From Pseudomonadota bacterium (lineage in GTDB: Bacteria; Pseudomonadota; Alphaproteobacteria; Rhizobiales; Devosiaceae), in the NCBI GenBank assembly GCA_023387585.1, contig JAEWHZ010000078.1, forward strand, positions 1 to 7,223: 7,223 nucleotides of DNA, in the 5' to 3' direction. This document shows positions 1-5,413 of this stretch, piece by piece (the first letter of the stretch is position 1; the number at the start of each line of letters is the position of its first letter). Both the position numbers and the translations under genes were made by a program. A model generated the notes under the pieces. That model was not told the DNA's origin. It saw only the letters and a program-made list of their open reading frames with translations, and ran no database searches.

Positions 1-773
1 GCCTGTGGGAAGGGCTCGACGCCGCCGGCCTGCCGCGCGACGCCATCCAGTTCGTCCCCACCACCGACCGCACCGCCGTCGGCCTGATGCTGGCCGGCCT
101 CAACGGCAATATCGACGTCATCGTGCCGCGCGGCGGCAAGGCGCTGGTCTCGCGCGTCCAGTCCGAGGCCCGCGTGCCGGTCTTCGCCCATCTCGAGGGC
201 CTGGTGCACATCTATGTCGACCGCTCTGCCGAGCTCGAAAAATCCATCGCCGTGATCGTCAACGCCAAGATGCGCCGCACCGGCATCTGCGGCGCGGCCG
301 AAACTTTGCTTGTGCATCAAGACGTTGCCGACACCCATCTCGTGCCGATCCTCGAAGCGCTGGCGGCGAAATCCTGTGAGATCCGCGGCGACGAAGCCGT
401 TCGCGCCCACTATCCCGCCGCCATCCCGGCGACCGAAACCGACTGGCAGACCGAATACGAGGACGCCATCATCGCCGTGAAGATCGTGCCCGACCTGTCG
501 GCGGCCATCGACCATATCGAGCACTATTCCTCGCACCACACCGAAGCGATCCTCGCCGAGGACCCCGCCGCCGTCGAACGCTTCTTCTCCGAGATCGACA
601 GCGCCATCCTCATGCACAACGCCTCGACCCAGTTCGCCGATGGCGGCGAGTTCGGCTTCGGCGGCGAGATCGGCATCGCCACCGGCAAGATGCATGCGCG
701 CGGTCCCGTCGGCGTCGAGCAGCTCACCAGCTTCAAGTACCGCCTGCGCGGCGACGGCCAGACCCGGCCCTGA
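1..773 (+). CDS. proA: Glutamate-5-semialdehyde dehydrogenase (gamma-glutamyl phosphate reductase), 5'-truncated by window edge
   Basis: This is the C-terminal 256 residues of ProA, read in the frame whose first complete codon is at position 3; the N-terminal part lies outside the window. The enzyme reduces gamma-glutamyl phosphate to glutamate-5-semialdehyde with NADPH in the cytoplasm, the second step of proline synthesis from glutamate. The visible part includes IDVIVPRGGKALV (family substrate-loop region), the segment RRTGICGAAETLL holding the catalytic cysteine (codon 288-290), and the C-terminal stretch FGFGGEIGIATGKMHARGPVG followed by LTSFKY, all hallmarks of ProA rather than other aldehyde dehydrogenases. 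Most ProA proteins have Asn after the catalytic Cys; here it is Gly. The nadD reading frame opens 5 bp after the stop, so the two are probably co-transcribed. Confidence 0.97.
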   Translation, partial: LWEGLDAAGLPRDAIQFVPTTDRTAVGLMLAGLNGNIDVIVPRGGKALVSRVQSEARVPVFAHLEGLVHIYVDRSAELEKSIAVIVNAKMRRTGICGAAETLLVHQDVADTHLVPILEALAAKSCEIRGDEAVRAHYPAAIPATETDWQTEYEDAIIAVKIVPDLSAAIDHIEHYSSHHTEAILAEDPAAVERFFSEIDSAILMHNASTQFADGGEFGFGGEIGIATGKMHARGPVGVEQLTSFKYRLRGDGQTRP

Positions 774-778
774 CCCCG

Positions 779-1420
779 GTGCGCCACCGGCTGCCGGTCC
801 AGCGTCTGGGACACATCACGCGCCTGCCGCCCTCGGCGCCCGGCATGCGCATCGGCCTGTTCGGCGGCAGCTTCAATCCCGCGCATGAAGGGCACCTGCT
901 CGTCGCCGAGGAAGCCCTGCGCCGGCTCGAGCTCGACCGCGTCTGGGTACTGGTCTCGCCGGGCAACCCGCTGAAGGACCACGCCGATCTGGCCCCGCTC
1001 GCCCAGCGCGTCACCGAGGCGCGCCGTCTGATGCGCCATCCGGGCATCGCCGTCACCGGCATCGAGGCCGAGCGCGGCTTCGCCTATACCTGGCAGACGC
1101 TGGCCTTCCTGCGCCGCACCCTGTCGGGCCGCAAGCTGGTCTGGATCATGGGCGCCGACAATCTCGTCAGCTTCCACCATTGGGAGCGCTGGCGCGGGAT
1201 CGCCGCCACCATGCCGATCTGCGTCTATGCCCGCCCGGGCTCGGAGCGCATCGCCACCACCGCCCGCGCCGCCCGCGCCCTGGCGCGCTTCCGCCTGCCC
1301 GAAGCCGATGCGCCCACGCTTGCGGATCGCGACCCGCCCGCCTGGGTCTACCTCGCCGGCCGCAGCTCGGCGCAGTCTTCGAGCGCCATCCGCGCCGCCC
1401 GGCAGCGCAAGGGGAAATAA
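779..1420 (+). CDS. nadD: Nicotinate-nucleotide adenylyltransferase
   Basis: NadD transfers AMP from ATP to nicotinate mononucleotide, giving deamido-NAD in the cytoplasmic NAD synthesis pathway. The nucleotidyltransferase signature GGSFNPAHEGH is at residues 29-39 (GTG start), with the two histidines of the H-x-G-H motif intact. Further NadD marks are PGNPLK, GADNLVSFHHWERW in the middle, and SSSAIR near the C-terminus, the counterpart of the ISST-x-IR nucleotide-binding motif. The 213-residue product starting at GTG 779 carries a 22-residue extension before an internal ATG at 845. I prefer the GTG because the segment RLPPSAPGM upstream of the internal Met resembles the extension in other alphaproteobacterial NadD proteins. 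Neither start has a convincing ribosome binding site, so ATG 845 (191 residues) remains possible. Confidence 0.95.
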   Translation: MRHRLPVQRLGHITRLPPSAPGMRIGLFGGSFNPAHEGHLLVAEEALRRLELDRVWVLVSPGNPLKDHADLAPLAQRVTEARRLMRHPGIAVTGIEAERGFAYTWQTLAFLRRTLSGRKLVWIMGADNLVSFHHWERWRGIAATMPICVYARPGSERIATTARAARALARFRLPEADAPTLADRDPPAWVYLAGRSSAQSSSAIRAARQRKGK

Positions 1421-1500
1421 TATCGCCATCTTGCGCTCCTAAACCGGCATGCGCATATTGGAACAGCGATCAACCGAAGGATGCATCCACACCGCATGAC

Positions 1501-1519
1501 CCATGCTGAATCAGCGTGG
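1501..1519. promoter_or_regulatory. 19-bp near-perfect palindrome upstream of rsfS
   Basis: CCATGCTGA-A-TCAGCGTGG has nine-base arms around one central base, with a single T:G mismatch. It lies 17 bp before the rsfS start codon, inside the 116-bp nadD-rsfS gap (1421-1536). It could be an operator or a small mRNA hairpin. A weak -10-like TATAGG (1525-1530) follows directly, but no good -35 is visible. The absence of a T-run argues against a terminator. Chance occurrence is quite possible. Confidence 0.3.
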
Positions 1520-1536
1520 TCGGATATAGGCTTTGA

Positions 1537-1935
1537 ATGGCCAATCTGACCGATAAGGCCTCCCCGGAGGCACAAGCCGCGGCCAACGCCGCACCGGTCC
1601 GGCGCCCGCTCATCGACGTGGTTCTCGAAACCCTCGATGACGCCAAGGCCGAAGACACCGTCGCCATCGACATTACCGGCAAGTCCTCGCTGTCCGACCA
1701 CATGGTCGTGACCTGCGGGCGCTCGCACCGCCATGTCGGCGCCGTCGCCGACCAGCTCATGCGCGCCATCAAGCAGGCCGGCCACGGCAATGCCCGCGTC
1801 GAGGGCCTGCCCCATTGCGACTGGGTGCTCGTCGACGCCGGCGACGTCATCGTCCACGTCTTCCGCCCCGAAGTGCGCGAGTTCTACAACATCGAGAAGA
1901 TGTGGCAGGCCGAGTTCGGCGAGGGCGCTCACTAA
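1537..1935 (+). CDS. rsfS: Ribosomal silencing factor RsfS (RsfA/Iojap family)
   Basis: RsfS binds ribosomal protein uL14 on the 50S subunit and blocks joining with 30S, lowering translation in stationary phase or starvation. The 132-residue protein matches the family: an N-terminal segment of about 25 residues (Ala/Pro-rich), then the Iojap domain with LIDVVLETLDDAKAEDTVAI, the strand SSLSDHMVVTCGRSHRHV (family form D-x-x-VI-x-G-x-S-x-RH), EGLPHCDWVLVDAGDVIVHVF, and the C-terminal signature REFYNIEKMW. The start is ATG 1537, with only a weak AGG (1528-1530) 6 bp upstream. The order nadD-rsfS-rlmH is very common in bacteria and supports the call. The 116-bp gap from nadD allows a promoter of its own; the rlmH frame opens 4 bp after its stop. 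Confidence 0.96.
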   Translation: MANLTDKASPEAQAAANAAPVRRPLIDVVLETLDDAKAEDTVAIDITGKSSLSDHMVVTCGRSHRHVGAVADQLMRAIKQAGHGNARVEGLPHCDWVLVDAGDVIVHVFRPEVREFYNIEKMWQAEFGEGAH

Positions 1936-1939
1936 TCCC

Positions 1940-2422
1940 GTGCGTATCGCCATCGTGGCCATAGGCCGCATGAAGTCCGGCCCCGAGCGCGAGCTGGTCT
2001 CGCGCTATCTCGACCGCGCGCGGGCGCAGGGGCGCGGGCTCGGCCTGTCCGGATTCGAGGTGCTCGAAGCCGCCGAATCGCGCCTCGGCTCGCCCGATCA
2101 GCGCCGCGCCGACGAATCGCGCTTCCTCGCCCAGCCCGGCACCGCGCCGCGCCGCATCGTCCTCGACGAGCGCGGCGAATCGCTCGGCTCCGAAGCCCTC
2201 GCATCCCGCATCGCCGCCTGGAACGATGCCGGCGCCCCCGCCCTCCACGTGCTGATCGGCGGCCCCGACGGGCTCGACCCGTCCCTCCGCGCCGAGGCCG
2301 ACCTCGTCCTCGCCCTCTCTCCCCTCACCTGGCCGCACCAATTGGTGCGCATCATGCTGGCCGAGCAGCTCTACCGCGCCACGACGATCCTTGCCGGCCA
2401 CCCCTATCACCGCGCCGGCTGA
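1940..2422 (+). CDS. rlmH: 23S rRNA (pseudouridine-1915-N3) methyltransferase RlmH
   Basis: RlmH is a SPOUT-class methyltransferase that methylates pseudouridine 1915 in helix 69 of 23S rRNA on assembled 70S ribosomes, using S-adenosylmethionine. The 160-residue product has the usual length. It begins MRIAIVAIGRMKSGPERELV, as in the family (I-x-x-x-GK-x-K). It has LDERGESLGSEALA, the SAM-binding knot segment LHVLIGGPDGLDPSLRAEAD, LALSPLTWPHQLVRIMLAEQLYRA, and the invariant C-terminal HPYHRAG, whose Tyr-His-Arg residues are part of the active site. The reading frame is open further upstream, but GTG 1940, 4 bp after the rsfS stop, is the start consistent with the conserved N-terminus. No strong Shine-Dalgarno is seen, so translational coupling to rsfS is likely. 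Confidence 0.96.
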   Translation: MRIAIVAIGRMKSGPERELVSRYLDRARAQGRGLGLSGFEVLEAAESRLGSPDQRRADESRFLAQPGTAPRRIVLDERGESLGSEALASRIAAWNDAGAPALHVLIGGPDGLDPSLRAEADLVLALSPLTWPHQLVRIMLAEQLYRATTILAGHPYHRAG

Positions 2423-2451
2423 CCCGTGCCGCCCCTTCGCCATCTTGTCCG

Positions 2452-2477
2452 TTTAGCCGCCGTTAACCATCACTTGA
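2452..2477 (+). promoter_or_regulatory. Candidate CtrA-binding region: three TTAA-like tetramers at 11-bp spacing
   Basis: TTTA (2452-2455), seven bases, TTAA (2463-2466, followed by CCAT), seven bases, TTGA (2474-2477). The established alphaproteobacterial CtrA consensus is TTAA-N7-TTAA(C). The first pair matches it with one change (TTTA-N7-TTAAC), and the second pair overlaps it as TTAA-N7-TTGA. A further GGTTAA at 2487-2492 is an inverted copy of TTAACC (2463-2468). The region is in the only long gap upstream of envC, 53-78 bp before its start codon, as expected for a promoter element. Regulation by CtrA is inferred from the motif only. Confidence 0.5.
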
Positions 2478-2529
2478 ATCTCCGCCGGTTAAATAGTTTT
2501 CGGCGATTCGGACGAAAGGGCGCTCAGGC

Positions 2530-3933
2530 GTGATCGCAAGGCGAAGCCGGCTGATTCGAAACCTCACGACCCTCGCGGCCGCGCTCATCCTGGCGCTGGC
2601 CGTGCCGGCGCTCGGCCAATCGACGCCCGAGAACGCGACGCCTGAAGACGCGACGCCCGAAAACACCATCGAGCTCCCCCCTGCCGACCCTGAATCGCAA
2701 GATCCCGAATCGCAAGACCCCGTCGCCGACGCCGCCCACGCCCCCGCCACCCTGCAGGAGGACCCGCAGGCGGCCCTCGAGGAGCTGGAACGCAACCTCG
2801 TCATCTCGCGCGAGCGCGTCAACGAATTGCGCGCCGAGATCGACGCCATCGAAGACGACCAGACCGCCCAGGCCGCCGCCCTCATCGCCGCCGCCCAGCG
2901 CGTCCAGCTCGCCGAGATCGAGATCGCCGATATCGAGGAGCGCCTCGACGCGCTGATCGTCGAGGAGCTGTCCGTGCGCGGCCGGCTCGACGGCGCCGAT
3001 GCCGAAATCGCCAACGCGCTCGCCGCCCTCGCCCGCATCTCGCGCAATCCCCCGCCCGCGCTGATCGTCGATCCCGACGATGCGCTCGGCTCGGCGCGCG
3101 GCGCCATCCTCATCGCCGCCGTGCTGCCCCAGCTCCAGCAGCGCGCCGGATCGGTGCGCACCGACCTGACCGAGCTCGAGACCATCAAGCGCCAGATGCT
3201 CGCCGAGGAGGAGATGCTGCGCGCCAATTTCGCCGTGCTCGAGGAGGAGCAGCTGCGCATCGCCACCCTCATCCTCGCCCGCCGGCGCAGCGGCGAGCAG
3301 TTCACCGTCGAACTGGCCGAAGCCGAGGAGCAGGCCGCCGCGCTCGCCGCCCGCGCCAGCGATCTCAAATCGCTGATCGAGGGCCTGTCCGAGCGCGTCG
3401 AGCAGAGCCAGAGCGGCGAGCCGGCCGAAGAGCCGCAGATGACGCCGGAGGAGATCGAGACCGCCTTCGCCAATCTCGCCCGCACCGAGCCGGCCGTGCC
3501 CTTCGAGCTGGCCCGCGGCCACCTCGCCCCCCCGGCCGGCGGCGAAACCGTGCTCGATTTCGGCGCCGCCGACGGCATGGGCGGCATTTCCTCGGGCGTG
3601 TCGATCCGCACCGCCGAACAGGCGTCCGTGCGCGCCCCTTCCGATGGCTGGGTGCTCTATCGCGGCCCCTACCTCAATTACGGCCAAATCGTCATTCTCA
3701 ATACCGGCCAGACCTACACGGTCATCCTGGCCGGCCTCGAAACCATCGGCGTCGAGATCGGCCAGTTCGTCCTTCGGGGCCAGACGCTGGGAACCATGGG
3801 ATCACACACAAGTGGACGTTCCTTGACGACCAGCGCTGGCGCATCCCAGCCGACCCTTTATATTGAGCTTCGAAACGACAACGAGCCGATCGACCCCGCC
3901 GCCTGGTGGGCCGTCGAGCAGGCGACGACCTGA
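2530..3933 (+). CDS. envC: EnvC-like murein hydrolase activator (degenerate LytM/M23 domain)
   Basis: This 467-residue periplasmic protein has a signal peptide (RRSR near the N-terminus, hydrophobic core at residues 12-28, likely cleavage after Ala-Leu-Gly at 29). A low-complexity acidic Pro/Glu/Thr linker with tandem pentapeptides follows (32-65), then a long coiled coil (about 77-315) interrupted by the EnvC-like segment NPPPALIVDPDDALGSARGA. A C-terminal LytM domain covers about 325-460. Active M23 peptidases coordinate zinc through H-x(n)-D and H-x-H motifs. Here the Asp of the usual GIDI is Ser358, the usual His of the Y-x-H segment is Gly402, and the H-x-H region reads TLYIELR (442-448). 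The domain is therefore probably non-hydrolytic and, as known for EnvC, activates cell-wall amidases at the division site. The GTG start has GAAAGG (2514-2519) upstream. ctpA follows after 14 bp. Confidence 0.9.
   Translation: MIARRSRLIRNLTTLAAALILALAVPALGQSTPENATPEDATPENTIELPPADPESQDPESQDPVADAAHAPATLQEDPQAALEELERNLVISRERVNELRAEIDAIEDDQTAQAAALIAAAQRVQLAEIEIADIEERLDALIVEELSVRGRLDGADAEIANALAALARISRNPPPALIVDPDDALGSARGAILIAAVLPQLQQRAGSVRTDLTELETIKRQMLAEEEMLRANFAVLEEEQLRIATLILARRRSGEQFTVELAEAEEQAAALAARASDLKSLIEGLSERVEQSQSGEPAEEPQMTPEEIETAFANLARTEPAVPFELARGHLAPPAGGETVLDFGAADGMGGISSGVSIRTAEQASVRAPSDGWVLYRGPYLNYGQIVILNTGQTYTVILAGLETIGVEIGQFVLRGQTLGTMGSHTSGRSLTTSAGASQPTLYIELRNDNEPIDPAAWWAVEQATT
2623..2667 (+). 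repeat. Three imperfect tandem 15-bp repeats in the envC linker
   Basis: Three 15-bp units encode Thr-Pro-Glu-(Asn/Asp)-(Ala/Thr), residues 32-46 of the EnvC-like protein, directly after the predicted signal peptide cleavage site. The units differ at a few bases. They likely expand or shrink by slippage without breaking the frame, and encode a flexible periplasmic linker. Confidence 0.75.
2686..2715 (+). repeat. Two tandem 15-bp repeats in the envC linker
   Basis: Two almost identical 15-bp units encode Asp-Pro-Glu-Ser-Gln twice (residues 53-62), 18 bp after the first repeat set. The period is again 15 bp but the unit differs, so the linker seems to have grown by two separate duplication events. 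Confidence 0.75.
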
Positions 3934-3947
3934 CCGGACACAGCCCT

Positions 3948-5294
3948 ATGCGCATGACCCCCGCCCGCGCCGCTCTCCTGACCCTGGCGCTCGCCGTCCC
4001 GGCGACCCTGGTGACCGGCCAGTTCCTCAATGCCCAGGATACGGTTCCGGCAACCAGCTCGCCCGCCCGCGATTCGGTCGAGATCTATTCCGATCTCAAC
4101 CTGTTCGGCGAGATCTTCGACCGCATCCGCTCCGAATATGTCGAGCAGCCCGACGAGCGCGAGCTGATCCGCGCCGCCATCCAAGGCATGCTCACCTCGC
4201 TCGATCCGCATTCGGGCTATCTGCCCCCGGCCGATTACGACGAGGTGCGCGAAGACACCACCGGCACCTTCGGCGGCCTCGGCATCGAGGTCACCATGGA
4301 GGACAATGTCGTCAAGGTGGTCTCTCCCATCGACGAGACGCCCGCCGCGCGCGCCGGCATCCTCGCCAACGACCTCATCGTCGCCATCGACGGCAACCCC
4401 ATCCAGGGCCAGACCCTCGACGAGGCCGTCTCCAAGATGCGTGGCGCCGTCGGCACCTCCGTCACCCTCACCATCTCGCGCGAAGGCGTCAACGAGCCGC
4501 TCGAATTCGAACTGACGCGCGACATCATCGCCATGCGCGCCGTGCGCTGGTCGATGGATGGCGACGTCGCCATCCTGCGCCTCGCCCGCTTCTCCGAGCA
4601 GGCCTATATCGGCATCCAGCGTGCCGTGGACGACATCTGGACCGAGCGCGACGGCACCCCGCCGGCAGGCATCATTCTCGATCTGCGCAACAATCCGGGC
4701 GGGCTCGTCGACCAGTCGATCAGCGTCGCCGACGCCTTCCTCGACCAGGGCGCCGTGGTGCTGACCCGCGGGCGCACCGAGCGCGAGAGCTCGCGCGACG
4801 ATGCGAGCCCCGACCCGCTCGACGCCCGTCTCGCCGGCGTGCCCATGGTGGTGCTGATCAATGGCGGCTCCGCCTCGGCCGCCGAGATCGTCGCCGGCGC
4901 CCTGCAGGACCACAAGCGCGCCACCCTGGTCGGCACGCGCTCCTTCGGCAAGGGCACGGTGCAGTCGATCATCTCGCTGGGGCCGAACGGGGCCATGCGC
5001 CTGACCACGGCCCGCTACTACACGCCCGACAATCGCTCGATCCAGGCCACCGGCATCACGCCCGACATCGAGGTGCGCCAGGTGGTGCCCGAGGAATTCC
5101 AGGGCCGCGACGAGATCATCGGCGAGGCCGGCCTCGCCGGCCATATCCAGGGCGAGAACGAAGAGGAGAGCGTCGTGGGCTCCTCGGTCTACGTCCCGGC
5201 CGAGCCCGCCGACGACGCCCAGTTGCAATACGCCATCCGGCTGATCAACGGCGAGGAAACCCACGAGGCCTACCCGCCGCAGCCGGACAGCTGA
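3948..5294 (+). CDS. ctpA: Carboxy-terminal processing protease, S41 family
   Basis: CtpA proteases cleave near the C-terminus of periplasmic or envelope proteins; in other bacteria the substrates include peptidoglycan hydrolases. The 448-residue protein starts with a hydrophobic signal or anchor segment (residues 8-24, possible cleavage after Ala29). A PDZ domain follows at about 95-185 (GTFGGLGIEVTMEDNVVKVV, then AGILANDLIVAIDG), then the S41 core with LDLRNNPGGLV, NGGSASAAEIVAGAL and RSFGKGTVQ. The catalytic residues by spacing are Ser310, Lys335 and Gln339, matching the Ser-Lys-Gln arrangement of the family, so it should be active. ATG 3948 is preferred over ATG 3906, which overlaps envC and would place 14 polar residues before the signal sequence. 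The 14-bp gap to envC indicates an operon. Confidence 0.97.
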   Translation: MRMTPARAALLTLALAVPATLVTGQFLNAQDTVPATSSPARDSVEIYSDLNLFGEIFDRIRSEYVEQPDERELIRAAIQGMLTSLDPHSGYLPPADYDEVREDTTGTFGGLGIEVTMEDNVVKVVSPIDETPAARAGILANDLIVAIDGNPIQGQTLDEAVSKMRGAVGTSVTLTISREGVNEPLEFELTRDIIAMRAVRWSMDGDVAILRLARFSEQAYIGIQRAVDDIWTERDGTPPAGIILDLRNNPGGLVDQSISVADAFLDQGAVVLTRGRTERESSRDDASPDPLDARLAGVPMVVLINGGSASAAEIVAGALQDHKRATLVGTRSFGKGTVQSIISLGPNGAMRLTTARYYTPDNRSIQATGITPDIEVRQVVPEEFQGRDEIIGEAGLAGHIQGENEEESVVGSSVYVPAEPADDAQLQYAIRLINGEETHEAYPPQPDS

Positions 5295-5318
5295 CGAAGG
5301 GTGAAGCTGGTTTCCTGA

Positions 5319-5331
5319 ACCGTTGAACGGT
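5319..5331. repeat. Short perfect inverted repeat
   Basis: ACCGTT-G-AACGGT has six-base arms around one base, located 24 bp after the ctpA stop and directly before the REP-like hairpin. It may be part of the same dispersed element or a small operator; alone it is too short to judge. Confidence 0.35.
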
Positions 5332-5357
5332 CATCCCCGCGCAGGCGGGGGCCTCTG
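5331..5357. repeat. REP-like GC-rich palindrome (dispersed intergenic repeat type)
   Basis: The core CCCCGC-GCAG-GCGGGG (5335-5350) is a six-pair GC hairpin with a four-base loop, flanked by TCAT on the left and GCCTCT on the right. TCATCCCCGCGCAGGCGGGG is of a type that I recall as abundant between genes in many proteobacteria. It sits in the 92-bp gap between ctpA and the deacetylase gene. A short T-run (5358-5361) lies beyond the stem, so weak transcription termination or 3'-end mRNA protection is possible. Copy number cannot be seen from this window. Confidence 0.6.
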
Positions 5358-5413
5358 TTTTGCGGTAGATTACGGATGAGATTCGGGTGATCCCACCTAA
5401 CCAGGCAAAAGGC

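Noticed and set aside
2474..2500. Sigma-70 promoter with -35 TTGAAT at 2474
   Set aside because: No acceptable -10 hexamer is found 16-18 bp downstream; the AT-rich TAAATA at 2490 is only 10 bp away.
2463..3687. Two long minus-strand frames (about 382 and 387 codons) opposite envC
   Set aside because: They are Ser/Arg/Ala- or Gly/Ala-rich shadows of the coiled-coil coding sequence and overlap each other in different frames; neither resembles a protein family.
3906..3947. Upstream ATG start for ctpA
   Set aside because: It would overlap envC and put 14 polar residues before the signal sequence; ATG 3948 places the hydrophobic segment at the N-terminus.
3858..5264. Long open frame of 468 codons on the minus strand
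   Set aside because: It lies antisense to ctpA, is full of low-complexity Gly/Asp/Ala/Val composition, and shows no recognisable motif; such frames are common opposite GC-rich genes. The + strand ctpA frame has all catalytic motifs.
5335..5361. Rho-independent terminator after ctpA
   Set aside because: The GC stem is good, but the following sequence has only four consecutive T residues set 7 bases from the stem, so I list it as a REP-like palindrome with possible weak termination only.
5270..5410. Peptide-like sequences with PACAGM or PRLRGDD on the minus strand
   Set aside because: These are spurious translations of the REP-like repeat, frequently mis-annotated as small proteins.
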